DNA of 63,025 nt, taken from Verrucomicrobiota bacterium. GTDB lineage: Bacteria > Verrucomicrobiota > Verrucomicrobiia > Limisphaerales > UBA1100. The stretch covers positions 1-63,025 of the forward strand of contig JASLKQ010000005.1 of the NCBI GenBank assembly GCA_030747505.1. The letters run 5' to 3'. Position 1 is the stretch's first letter. Each line of letters begins with the position of its first letter. The notes below the pieces were generated by a model. It was given only the letters and a program-made list of their open reading frames with translations, made no database searches and had not been told where the DNA came from. A program made the translations under genes and the position numbers. Shown in pieces: positions 45,782-55,534 of this stretch.

Positions 45782-47079
45782 TCCAAGCTCTCCACCCGGA
45801 TCATCACCGGTTTAGTCTTCACTGAAGACAATTTCTCAATCGATTTCAACGCCTTAGTCATGGCTAAATTCTTCGCGTAATGAAGCATAAGAATGAGCGG
45901 TACACTTTTGCCCTCATGTCCTTCTGGCTGGGTAACAGAGGAAATACCAATTTTATTCTTGGCTAAAACAGCCGACACCTTCGCCAACACACCCGGTCGA
46001 TCGAGCACGGACAACCGAAGATAATAACAGCAAGTCGTTTCACCAATTTGACGGACTGCTCCATTGGACTCATGGGGAATAAATGCCTTTAAACGGTCGG
46101 TCGCCCCGTGCTTGAGGTCCAATACTGCATCTCCAATATCACTTAAAACAGCGCTGGCCGTAGCATCCGGACCCGCCCCCTGACCGTAATGCAAGGTATC
46201 ACCCACCACATCACCTCTTACAAGGATGCCATTATAAACGTCGCTTACATTGGCAAGTACATGATCATCAGGAATCAGTGCCGGATACATACTCACTTGA
46301 ATCGAGCCGGCGCGAGAGATTTTTACTATCCCCAATAGCTTGATGGCGTAACCCAACTTACCGGCAAACTCCAAATCCATCGGACAGATGTGAGTAATCC
46401 CTTCAGTAAACACTTCCCCGGGTTTCACCCAAAATCCATGTGCCAAAGAGGCCAGAATACCCACTTTATGTGCCGCATCATGGCCATCAATATCGAGACT
46501 TGGATCAGCCTCAGCATATCCCTGTTGTTGGGCAAGCTTCACCGCGGCGGAAAATTCCATCCCCTCGTTCATCTTGGTGAGGATAAAATTACAGGTCCCA
46601 TTAAGGATGCCGTATAGGTGGGTAACACGATTCCCCGCCAACGCCTCACGGATCACTTTAATGATCGGGACCCCTCCCGCTACACTGGCTTCGTAATACA
46701 GATTAGCGCCGGACTTTTCTGCTGCGGCAAACAGTTTCTCCCCATAAAAAGCCAACAGCGCCTTGTTTGCGGTCACCACAGGCTTTCCCTCACGCAGGGC
46801 CGCCAATACCACGTCTTTGGCAATCGTCGTCCCTCCGATAAGCTCCACCACCAAATCAACCTTGGGATCATTAACCACACTCTTCCAATCGGCAGTCAAA
46901 ACCCCTTTAGACACCTTAAAATCACGCTTTTTCTTTAGGCTACGAACAGCCACCCGCTCTACGCGTAGGCGCAGACCAAGCCGTGATGCCATTAATGCAC
47001 CGTTCCGGCGTAAAGCCTGCAAAACACCCCCACCAACGGTGCCGGCACCAATCAGGCCAATATTGACTGTACGCGTCAT
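45778..47079 (-). CDS. hom: Homoserine dehydrogenase
   Basis: A 433-residue NAD(P)-dependent enzyme reducing aspartate semialdehyde to homoserine. ATG 47079 gives the expected N-terminus MTRTVNIGLIGAGTVGGGV; upstream in-frame codons reach into the divergent symporter and are rejected. Catalytic-domain blocks include NKALLAFYGEKLF, YEASVAGGVPIIKVIREALA, GILNGTCNFILTKM and EADPSLDIDGHDAAHK. A C-terminal ACT domain (RLSVLDRPGVLAKVSAVLAK) points to feedback control, normally by threonine. It leads the hom-thrC-lysC-DHS operon, which completes aspartate-to-threonine conversion apart from asd and thrB, not seen here. Confidence 0.96.
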   Translation of the reverse strand: MTRTVNIGLIGAGTVGGGVLQALRRNGALMASRLGLRLRVERVAVRSLKKKRDFKVSKGVLTADWKSVVNDPKVDLVVELIGGTTIAKDVVLAALREGKPVVTANKALLAFYGEKLFAAAEKSGANLYYEASVAGGVPIIKVIREALAGNRVTHLYGILNGTCNFILTKMNEGMEFSAAVKLAQQQGYAEADPSLDIDGHDAAHKVGILASLAHGFWVKPGEVFTEGITHICPMDLEFAGKLGYAIKLLGIVKISRAGSIQVSMYPALIPDDHVLANVSDVYNGILVRGDVVGDTLHYGQGAGPDATASAVLSDIGDAVLDLKHGATDRLKAFIPHESNGAVRQIGETTCCYYLRLSVLDRPGVLAKVSAVLAKNKIGISSVTQPEGHEGKSVPLILMLHYAKNLAMTKALKSIEKLSSVKTKPVMIRVESLD

Positions 47080-47092
47080 AAAATGGGGCGGG

Positions 47093-47121
47093 ACTATGGC
47101 CATAAAACCCCAACTACTCAA
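47093..47121 (-). promoter_or_regulatory. Candidate sigma-70 promoter of hom operon
   Basis: On the minus strand TTGAGT (47121-47116) and CATAGT (47098-47093) are separated by 17 bp, each matching 4 of 6 consensus positions. The predicted start near 47086 leaves a leader of only about 7 nt before ATG 47079, so hom translation could be nearly leaderless. I see no attenuator-like leader peptide or T-box. Confidence 0.35.
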
Positions 47122-47169
47122 GATTTTTGCCCTTTTTAACAGGTGCATTGCCCCCCATACTCCCCGCCT

Positions 47170-48474
47170 ATGACTTGGCACAAGCAACTGCACTGGCAGA
47201 TCATTATTGGTATGGTCATGGGGGCGCTCTACGGAGTACTTGCGGCAAACCAAGGTTGGGGAGAATTCACTCAAAATTGGATTAGCCCTTTTGGTAAAAT
47301 TTTCCTGAATCTCCTCAAACTAATCGCCATGCCACTGGTGCTTACCTCGCTAATCTGCGGGGTGGCATCCTTATCAGATTTCAAAAAACTTTCACGAATG
47401 GGAAGTAAAACCATTGGCCTTTATTTGGCCACCACGGCAATCGCTGTCACGATTGGCCTGTGTGTGGTTAACACCATCAACCCCGGTGACAAACTGCCTA
47501 AGGAAACCGTCGAAAACCTCAAGGCACAATACGAAGCTGACGTCGCCAAGCGTAGCGAAGTGGCTGACAGCGCGAAAGAGCGCCGACCACTGCAGCCCTT
47601 GGTGGACATGGTTCCTGATAATTTCTTTGGATCGGCCAGTAGTAACCGCAATATGCTGCAGATTGTTTTCTTCAGCCTGCTGATGGGAATTGCCCTGATC
47701 CAGATAGAGAAAGACAAACGCAAACCGGTCTTTGATGTCATCAATGGACTGCAGGAAGTTGTTATCAAGATCGTGTTTATTATCATGATGATAGCCCCGG
47801 TAGGTGTATTTGCATTAATCGCAAACACCATCACCACGCTCGCCAAGGATGACCCTCACCAAATCGTGTCCTTGCTCGGTTCCTTGGGATGGTATTGTGC
47901 CGCCGTCATAATCGGCCTCCTCATCCATACGTTGGTTGTATACATCGGCTTACTGAAGGTGTTCACCAACATTTCTCTTAAACATTTTTTCAAGAGTATT
48001 GGGCAGGCACAACTGCTGGCATTTTCTACCAGCAGTAGTGGTGCCACCCTGCCGGTCACCATGAAGTGCGCTGAGGAAAAACTGGGCGCATCCAAGGAAG
48101 TATCCTCATTTGTTCTGCCCTTGGGAGCGACCATCAATATGGACGGCACGGCCCTCTATCAGGCAGTAGCCGCAGTCTTTATTGCTCAAGCCAGTGGAAT
48201 AGATCTCACCATGGGAGCACAGATTACAATTGTACTGACAGCCGTACTCGCCTCGGTGGGCACCGCAGCCGTGCCCGGGGCTGGGGTAGTGATGTTAATC
48301 ATTATTCTTGAGGCAATTAATGTCCCCGGTGCAGGCATTGCCCTCATTCTGGGAGTAGACCGTATTCTTGACATGTGCCGTACCGTGGTAAATGTTACTG
48401 GAGACTCGGCGGTGAATGCGATCATCGCCAATTCGGAGAACCAACTGGATCCCCCTCCAGCTCCGACAAGCTAG
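47170..48474 (+). CDS. Dicarboxylate/amino acid:cation symporter (DAACS family)
   Basis: A 434-residue inner-membrane transporter of the GltP/DctA (glutamate-aspartate-dicarboxylate) family. ATG 47170 is preferred over the in-frame start at 47143. About eight hydrophobic helices are visible, together with the family's re-entrant and substrate-site motifs SSSGATLPVTMKCAEE (near residue 286), GATINMDGTALYQAVAAVFI and the C-terminal VDRILDMCRTVVNVTGDSAV. A charged loop near 110-150 is longer than in GltP. It imports a dicarboxylic amino acid or C4-dicarboxylate with Na+ or H+. Its position divergent from hom is suggestive of aspartate supply but not proof. Confidence 0.93.
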   Translation: MTWHKQLHWQIIIGMVMGALYGVLAANQGWGEFTQNWISPFGKIFLNLLKLIAMPLVLTSLICGVASLSDFKKLSRMGSKTIGLYLATTAIAVTIGLCVVNTINPGDKLPKETVENLKAQYEADVAKRSEVADSAKERRPLQPLVDMVPDNFFGSASSNRNMLQIVFFSLLMGIALIQIEKDKRKPVFDVINGLQEVVIKIVFIIMMIAPVGVFALIANTITTLAKDDPHQIVSLLGSLGWYCAAVIIGLLIHTLVVYIGLLKVFTNISLKHFFKSIGQAQLLAFSTSSSGATLPVTMKCAEEKLGASKEVSSFVLPLGATINMDGTALYQAVAAVFIAQASGIDLTMGAQITIVLTAVLASVGTAAVPGAGVVMLIIILEAINVPGAGIALILGVDRILDMCRTVVNVTGDSAVNAIIANSENQLDPPPAPTS

Positions 48475-48502
48475 GATTCCCCAATCCTAACCCCAACTGA
48501 AA

Positions 48503-48799
48503 ATGCCCGCCCTGCAGTCGGCAACTGGCGGAATCGGTGGCTATTACAGCTTCCGCATGATGCCTTACAGAACTTTGCGCTTTCCCGGCAGCGAAAGCGC
48601 ATCTGCTTTGCCGGCGTCCATGGATCAACGTTATGGCTACAGTCAATCACCGGCAACCATCCCTCAGTACTCCACCAACAATGCAATATTGGGTTTGCGA
48701 CCGTTTGTTGATCGAGGCAACCCCGTCCTCGTGTATGCTCAACATCAGGTAAATGCTGGAGTTGGCCCTTTCAAGCAGGGCTTAAACGTCTATATTTGA
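48503..48799 (+). CDS. Possible small protein, unrecognised
   Basis: An open frame of 98 codons lies in the 407-bp gap between the symporter and eno. It begins at the first ATG after an in-frame stop at 48488. The product is Tyr-, Pro-, Gly- and Gln-rich with one Lys (GLRPFVDRGNPVLVYAQHQV near its end). It has no signal peptide, membrane helix or known motif and no clear Shine-Dalgarno. Codon choice (CGC, GGC, AGC, CTG mixed) resembles neighbouring genes, which gives some support. The rest of the gap holds only the eno promoter candidate. Confidence 0.35.
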   Translation: MPALQSATGGIGGYYSFRMMPYRTLRFPGSESASALPASMDQRYGYSQSPATIPQYSTNNAILGLRPFVDRGNPVLVYAQHQVNAGVGPFKQGLNVYI

Positions 48800-48815
48800 G
48801 GCGTTATTACCCTAA

Positions 48816-50156
<1,341 letters not shown>

Positions 50157-50175
50157 GTTTAAAGACCAACTTAAA

Positions 50176-50206
50176 GAAAAAGCCGGAGTCTTCCTCCGGT
50201 TTTTTT
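50176..50206 (+). terminator. Intrinsic terminator after eno
   Basis: A hairpin with stem CCGGAG (50183-50188) / CTCCGG (50194-50199) and a five-base loop TCTTC is followed by seven T residues (50200-50206) and preceded by an A-rich run. It lies about 20 bp after the eno stop. This is the clearest rho-independent terminator in the window. Confidence 0.92.
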
Positions 50207-50254
50207 AGTGACTTCTGGTTTGCGGGCTGACTGCATAAGGCGTAAAGTTATACT

Positions 50255-52522
50255 ATGAAGCGCACACTCCTAGGTCTGTTGACTTTCTGCCTGTGGTTTC
50301 CTTCGACGGGAGCGGGCAAACCGACGGCATCGGCAGTCGGCGCTTTCTTCATTGATGAAGTGTGGGCAAAGGTTGGTGAGCGAACTTGTCTCAAGTGTCA
50401 CAACACCGAGGGGGATGCCTCTGAGAGCAAGTTTCTGATGCAGGATACTTCCCGGGATCTCAATGGGCTCAGTAAAAACCTTGAGGTGTTTTTGCAGATG
50501 GCCGCCAAGCGCAAGGCGGGCAAATCACGCTTGCTCGAAAAACCCACCGGCGGCCTAAAACATGAGGGTGGCGTGGTGCTTAAACCCGACTCAAGTGGCT
50601 ACCGGATCCTGGAAGAGTTCGTTGACCGGTTAAGTGAATTTCAGGGCAGGAAAGATCTGCTCGCCGGTCATCATCAACCACCATTCTTTAATGGGCTTAC
50701 AATGATGGCGCCTGATCGGTTGCTGCGGAGGGTTACATTGTCTCTTGCCGCTCGGTTGCCCACAAAAGAGGAGCACGCGGCGCTCAATAAGCGCGGCCTG
50801 AGGGCGTTGGATTCGATTCTTGATGAGCTCATGAAGGAGGAGGCCTTCTACGAGCGGCTGCTGGAGGGCTTTAACGATGTGTTCCTCACACAAGGCTATG
50901 ATGGCAACAGCGAACGGATACTGTCCTACGATCACTTCAACAAGAGCAGGAATTGGTTCCTGAAGCATGACCTGAATCATGTGCCCGAGAAGGAACGGCA
51001 AAAGGCGCGTTACAAGCTGGCCGGTGATTACCGCCAGGCGCTCCGGCGCGAGCCTCTGGAGTTGATCAGGTACATCGTTGCCAATGACCGCCCGATTACC
51101 GAGCTGGTTACTGCCGACTACATCATGGTCTCGCCGTATTCAGCGCGTGGCTACGGGATTTATGAGCAGGTGCGCAAAAAGTTCAAGAATCCCGATGATC
51201 ACCTTGAATATATTAGGACCCAATTGCCGGCCCTCAAGGCGCGCAGCGGGAAAGTCCAGAAATCAGAAACCGGGCGTTACCCGCACTCAGGCTTGTTGAG
51301 CACATTCCAATACCTACGCCGATACCCGACGACCGATACCAACCGCAATCGGTTGCGCGCCAGAATGTACTATCAGTTTTTCCTAGGGGTAGACATTCTG
51401 GAACTGGCCTCGCGTGTCAACGACGCAGCGGCCATTAGCGCTAAATTTGACAACCCAACGATGCAGGCTCCAGACTGCGTTGTCTGCCACCGGACCCTTG
51501 ACCCGGTAGCGGGGCTTTTCCAGGACTTCAACGCCGAGGGGCACCTGGGCCCGCGGAAAGAGGGCTGGTACAAGGATGTGTTTGGGCCGGGGCTAGAGGG
51601 CGAGGGGCTCCCCCAAAAAGAGCAATGGCGCGCATTGCAGTGGCTGGGCGAGCGTACCGCAAAAGACCCGAGGTTCACCGTGGCGATGGCTGAACACGTT
51701 TATTACATCCTCATGGGCCGCCGGGTGTTGCTGCCACCTGAGGATATCGATGATCCGATGTTCGGAGCGAGACGCCGCGCGTATAAGCAGCAGCGAAGAC
51801 TGATAGAAGATGCCGCGAAGCGGTGCGCAAACGCCAACTTCAACCTGAAGGTCATTTTCAAGGACTTGATTGCATCGAAACTCTATCGTGTTGACGGCTT
51901 GGCTGCAGCATCTGGAAACCCACAGCGCCAAGAAGAGCTTGATGATGTCGGACTGGTTCGTCTGCTGACCCCTGAACAGCTTGAGCGCAAGTTGACGGCG
52001 TTATTCGGGCAGGAATGGGGGGAGCTCGTGGGGCGCGAAAGTAAATTTATGATACTCTACGGCGGCATCGACTCAAAATCCGTCACCGAACGGATAAGCG
52101 ATCCGAGTGGAGCGATGGGGGCTGTCCAGCGGATCATGGCCAATGATGTAGCCTGCAGGAATGTGGTTCTGGACTTCAGCCGCAAATCCAGGGAACGCCT
52201 TCTCTTCCCGAATATCGAACCGGATGTGGTGCCCGGTGACAAGCCCGACTCTGAGGCAAAAATTCGCCGGGCAATCGTGCATCTGCACCAGCATCTTCTG
52301 GGGCAGGAACACACCGCTTATCATCCTGAAGTTGAGCGGACTTATCAGTTGTTTGCCGGGATCATAGTTGAGGCGCGCGCAACCAAGGGGCTCGATAAGC
52401 GCGAGAGTTATCACTGCGGACGAATTGAGGGCCGCCGGATTGAAGACCCCAACTACACGCTGCGCGCTTGGCGCGGGGTGGTTACTTATCTATTGCGTCA
52501 ACACGACTTTCTCTATGAGTAG
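50255..52522 (+). CDS. Secreted c-type cytochrome, DUF1549/DUF1588-like
   Basis: A 755-residue exported protein with signal peptide MKRTLLGLLTFCLWFPSTGA. A first haem motif CLKCHN is at residues 45-50. DUF1549-like sequence PDRLLRRVTLSLAARLPTKE begins near residue 152. A second haem-like motif CVVCHRTLDPVAGLFQDF lies near residue 408 and resembles DUF1588/DUF1592 proteins, and the C-terminal half is less conserved. This architecture differs from the PSD1 protein at 582-3248 in having two CxxCH sites and no DUF1553. It is followed by a DUF1501 gene after 27 bp and a SuoX-like gene, probably as one periplasmic oxidation unit. Substrate unknown. Confidence 0.82.
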   Translation: MKRTLLGLLTFCLWFPSTGAGKPTASAVGAFFIDEVWAKVGERTCLKCHNTEGDASESKFLMQDTSRDLNGLSKNLEVFLQMAAKRKAGKSRLLEKPTGGLKHEGGVVLKPDSSGYRILEEFVDRLSEFQGRKDLLAGHHQPPFFNGLTMMAPDRLLRRVTLSLAARLPTKEEHAALNKRGLRALDSILDELMKEEAFYERLLEGFNDVFLTQGYDGNSERILSYDHFNKSRNWFLKHDLNHVPEKERQKARYKLAGDYRQALRREPLELIRYIVANDRPITELVTADYIMVSPYSARGYGIYEQVRKKFKNPDDHLEYIRTQLPALKARSGKVQKSETGRYPHSGLLSTFQYLRRYPTTDTNRNRLRARMYYQFFLGVDILELASRVNDAAAISAKFDNPTMQAPDCVVCHRTLDPVAGLFQDFNAEGHLGPRKEGWYKDVFGPGLEGEGLPQKEQWRALQWLGERTAKDPRFTVAMAEHVYYILMGRRVLLPPEDIDDPMFGARRRAYKQQRRLIEDAAKRCANANFNLKVIFKDLIASKLYRVDGLAAASGNPQRQEELDDVGLVRLLTPEQLERKLTALFGQEWGELVGRESKFMILYGGIDSKSVTERISDPSGAMGAVQRIMANDVACRNVVLDFSRKSRERLLFPNIEPDVVPGDKPDSEAKIRRAIVHLHQHLLGQEHTAYHPEVERTYQLFAGIIVEARATKGLDKRESYHCGRIEGRRIEDPNYTLRAWRGVVTYLLRQHDFLYE

Positions 52523-52549
52523 ACCAACGTTCATTACCCAGAGAACATC

Positions 52550-53842
52550 ATGAATCGCCGTGAATTACTAAAACTCTGCGGATCGGCCGGCTTGGGCTTT
52601 GCCGCGCCAATGGCATTGCCACCCCTTTGCCAAGGGGCCGAACCCAAGGGGCAACTGCCGGACTATGTTGGGCCCTACTACGCCATCTTCAACGCCTCGG
52701 GTGGCTGGGACACCACTTACCTGATGGATCCCAAGGGTGTTGATGGAATCAATCGACTGTATAAGGAAGGTGATATCCTGACCCACGGGAAGCACAAGTT
52801 TGCGCCAACTGCCAAGCAAGTCCAGAAAGGCATCAGCAATGAGGATTTCTTCAGGAAATACGGCAGTGAATTGCTGGTGATAAATGGTCTTGATTACTCG
52901 GTCAACAATCATGCCCCGGGCTCTCGTTACATGGCCACGGGCAAGCTCGACAGCCTCGCCTACCCGACCTTTGCCGCGCTCGTTGCCAGCTGTAGGGGGC
53001 CCGATGTGCCGCTCGCTTTCCTGACCTTTGGCCAATATTCAGCCACGGGAAATTTGGTACCGATGTCCCGGGTGCCGTATTTGAATTCAATGAATCTGCT
53101 GGCCAATGCCGACGGAATTCAGGGTAACAGCCGCAGCCCCTATCACGATGATTTTGTTACTGACCGGATTGAACGCGCCCTGAAGGAGCAGGCAAAAGCG
53201 CGCGCGGCCAAGGTGCGACTACCGCGGGTCGAGCGTTCCCAAAGCATGCTTTACGCCGCGCAACTTAATTCAAAGGCCCTTGAGCGCGTCACCCCCTACA
53301 TCCCCAAGGCCTCGCCCAAAGGACGGCTCTCGCTGCAGGCTGACATTGCGCTGGCCTCATTCAAGGCCGGGGTATGTGTCTCGGCCAATTTATCGATTGG
53401 CCAGTTTGATAGCCACGGCAATAATGATCCTGACCAAATGAGACTGATTTCTGAGTTTCTGGATGGGATCGACTACATGCTCACGAAAGCTGAGGAACTG
53501 AAGATCCGCGATAAACTCGTTATCGTTATCCAAAGCGAAATGGGACGCACTCCAACCTACAACAAGGGCCAAGGCAAGGATCACTGGTCCATTGGCTCGA
53601 TCATGTTCATAGGCCAAGACATCCGAGGCAACCGTGTAATCGGGGCCACTGATAACAATCAGCTGCCGACTCCCGTGAATGCAAAGTCACTGTCCAATGA
53701 CAGGGAAAAAGGAATCCGTGTGCGCCCTGAGCACATCCACAAGGCACTCAGGGAATTTGCCCGGATTGATAAACACAAGTTTAGCAGCCAATTCCCCTTA
53801 AAGGTTTCTGACAAAGACCGACTCCGGGGTTTGTTTGGTTAA
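52550..53842 (+). CDS. DUF1501 family protein, third in window
   Basis: A 430-residue DUF1501 member, shorter than and distinct from the two at 3238-6116. The N-terminus MNRRELLKLCGSAGLGFAAP is a twin-arginine-type signal. Other landmarks are FNASGGWDTTYLMDPKGV, NHAPGSRYMATGKLDSLAYP, GQFDSHGNNDPDQMRLISEF and VIVIQSEMGRTPTYNKGQGK followed by DHWSIGSIMFIG. The His-containing DSHGNND and DHW motifs resemble metal-site positions of the alkaline-phosphatase-like fold. It is linked to the cytochrome gene upstream by 27 bp. Tat export suggests it folds with a cofactor before secretion, which is inference. Confidence 0.88.
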   Translation: MNRRELLKLCGSAGLGFAAPMALPPLCQGAEPKGQLPDYVGPYYAIFNASGGWDTTYLMDPKGVDGINRLYKEGDILTHGKHKFAPTAKQVQKGISNEDFFRKYGSELLVINGLDYSVNNHAPGSRYMATGKLDSLAYPTFAALVASCRGPDVPLAFLTFGQYSATGNLVPMSRVPYLNSMNLLANADGIQGNSRSPYHDDFVTDRIERALKEQAKARAAKVRLPRVERSQSMLYAAQLNSKALERVTPYIPKASPKGRLSLQADIALASFKAGVCVSANLSIGQFDSHGNNDPDQMRLISEFLDGIDYMLTKAEELKIRDKLVIVIQSEMGRTPTYNKGQGKDHWSIGSIMFIGQDIRGNRVIGATDNNQLPTPVNAKSLSNDREKGIRVRPEHIHKALREFARIDKHKFSSQFPLKVSDKDRLRGLFG

Positions 53843-53920
53843 TGGATAATTATATCGCTGATCGATTTAGCCATATCATTCTGTTCTACTTTCGCCTCTT
53901 CCTCAAGAAACGTTGATTCC

Positions 53921-55183
53921 ATGAAAAACCAGCCTCTATCACCTGAACTTTATGAACAGCACCTCGAGGTGACGCGCCGTTATTTCATGCAACTAGGGAC
54001 CGTGGGCCTGACTGCACTGAACACCCAAGGGCTTTGGGCCAGAGATTCAGACGAATCTCTTCTGACTGATGCAACTGAGGACCTGGAATACCTCACCCCG
54101 CCCAACGAGTTTAGGACAGTGGAACGAGGCAAGCCTTTGCCATATACACTACCACTGGAAAAACGTCTGGAATTAGGATTGGAAAGGCGGACCTGGAAAC
54201 TTGAGGTCATTCCTGATCCCAAGAGCAATGTCCAGATGGTCAATCCGCTTTCCCGTGAGAAGGGAAATGCGCTGGACTTCAAGGGACTCATGAAACTGGC
54301 CCAGAAACATGCGGTACGTTTTCTCAAGGTCATGACCTGCCTCAACATGAAAGAGCCCCTGGGAATGGGCCTTTGGGAAGGAGTCCCCTTGCGCAACGTT
54401 ATCTGGACCACCAAACCCACGGCCAACATTCGGCGCGTCTATTTTTACGGGCATCACAATGAGGACCCCAAACAACTATTCCAGAGTTCACTGTCCATTA
54501 ATCGCGTTCTGGAGGATCCTCCGGGCGACAACCCCATCATCCTTTGTTACAAGTTAAATGGCCAGTGGCTTAGTGGCAGGCGTGGCGGACCGGTGCGCAT
54601 GTTGGTTTCCGATGCCTACGGCTTTAAGTCGGTGAAGTGGCTCAAGAGCGTGGTACTCACCAATAATCATCAGGCCAATGACACCTACGCCAAGGGCAAT
54701 AACGACATTGATAGCCCGATGAAATCTATGGCCCGTTTCATCTACAAGCCCCTGAAGGAGAAGGCCGGAACCCCCATCGCGATAACCGGCCTTGCCCACG
54801 TGGGCATAAGCGGATTAAGCAGGGTACAGGTGTGGATCAATCCGCAGGATAAAAAGTGGCCCAAGGAGGATCCCTGCTTTACCAAGGCTCACTGGCAGGA
54901 TGCAAAAATCCTGCCGCCACCCACCAAGTGGGGCGGTGATTTACCCGAAGGCAAGCTACCATCCGATGTGCGATTCTTCACCAGTGAAGGCCAACCCAAG
55001 CACTGGCCCATGCGCTACACGATCGCCCACTGGGCCACGCTCCTCAAGGGTATTGCCCCCGGCAAATATGATATCTATTGCCGCACCATTGATGCCAACG
55101 GAATCGCCCAGCCCATGCCGCGCCCATTCCGAAAATCCGGCCCCAATACAATCCAGAAAACTTCGATTACAATAGAGATTTAG
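53921..55183 (+). CDS. SuoX-like molybdopterin-dependent oxidoreductase
   Basis: A 420-residue protein of the sulfite-oxidase/YedY molybdopterin fold. The N-terminus TRRYFMQLGTVGLTALNTQG is a Tat-type signal. The likely molybdenum-ligand cysteine is Cys140 in MTCLNMKEPLGMGLWEGVPL, in the place of the usual C-x-G-N motif, so the motif is altered. GRRGGPVRMLVSDAYGFKSV KWLK (near 220-245) is the second cofactor-region signature. A C-terminal domain with WPKEDPCFTKAHWQDA and MPRPFRKSGPNTIQ ends the protein. It follows the DUF1501 gene after 78 bp. The donor substrate is unknown, and a partner haem protein is offered by the upstream cytochrome. Confidence is good for the fold, low for the reaction. 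Confidence 0.8.
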   Translation: MKNQPLSPELYEQHLEVTRRYFMQLGTVGLTALNTQGLWARDSDESLLTDATEDLEYLTPPNEFRTVERGKPLPYTLPLEKRLELGLERRTWKLEVIPDPKSNVQMVNPLSREKGNALDFKGLMKLAQKHAVRFLKVMTCLNMKEPLGMGLWEGVPLRNVIWTTKPTANIRRVYFYGHHNEDPKQLFQSSLSINRVLEDPPGDNPIILCYKLNGQWLSGRRGGPVRMLVSDAYGFKSVKWLKSVVLTNNHQANDTYAKGNNDIDSPMKSMARFIYKPLKEKAGTPIAITGLAHVGISGLSRVQVWINPQDKKWPKEDPCFTKAHWQDAKILPPPTKWGGDLPEGKLPSDVRFFTSEGQPKHWPMRYTIAHWATLLKGIAPGKYDIYCRTIDANGIAQPMPRPFRKSGPNTIQKTSITIEI

Positions 55184-55186
55184 AGG

Positions 55187-55516
55187 CTATGCGCACCGCA
55201 CGCACAACACCACATCAGGTGAAACCTCAAGGCGAACCTCAGCAATGAGTTGCTTGCATTTGCCACACAAGCCATAGGTTCCCTTATCCATCCGTTTAAG
55301 AGCATTGGCAATACGCTGGAGTTGCTGCTCCTGCCGACGACGCAGTTCAAGGGCCATCTGCTGGTTTTGCATGGCATCCATACGCGAAAGACGCCCAATC
55401 GAGGTGTCCAGTTCCACCACACCCGAATCCTCTTTGCTGGATTCCATGGCGGAACGAATTTCTTCAGCCAATAACTCGAGGCGGGAACGAAAATGATCGA
55501 GGCGGTCCGTATCCAT
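55187..55516 (-). CDS. DksA/TraR-type C4 zinc-finger protein
   Basis: A 109-residue protein with a coiled-coil N-terminal half (MDTDRLDHFRSRLELLAEEI, then LELRRRQEQQLQRIANALKR) and a C-terminal C4 zinc finger CGKCKQLIAEVRLEVSPDVV with the second cysteine pair in LCVRCA. The pattern RMDKGTYGLCGKC is characteristic of DksA/TraR regulators, which bind the RNA polymerase secondary channel. It is shorter than E. coli DksA (about 150 residues), nearer to the TraR/YocK size range. It is convergent with the SuoX-like gene (3 bp between stops) and lies 18 bp downstream of the LysM-methyltransferase gene on the same strand. Confidence 0.88.
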   Translation of the reverse strand: MDTDRLDHFRSRLELLAEEIRSAMESSKEDSGVVELDTSIGRLSRMDAMQNQQMALELRRRQEQQLQRIANALKRMDKGTYGLCGKCKQLIAEVRLEVSPDVVLCVRCA

Positions 55517-55534
55517 GAACCAAAAAAACTACTG

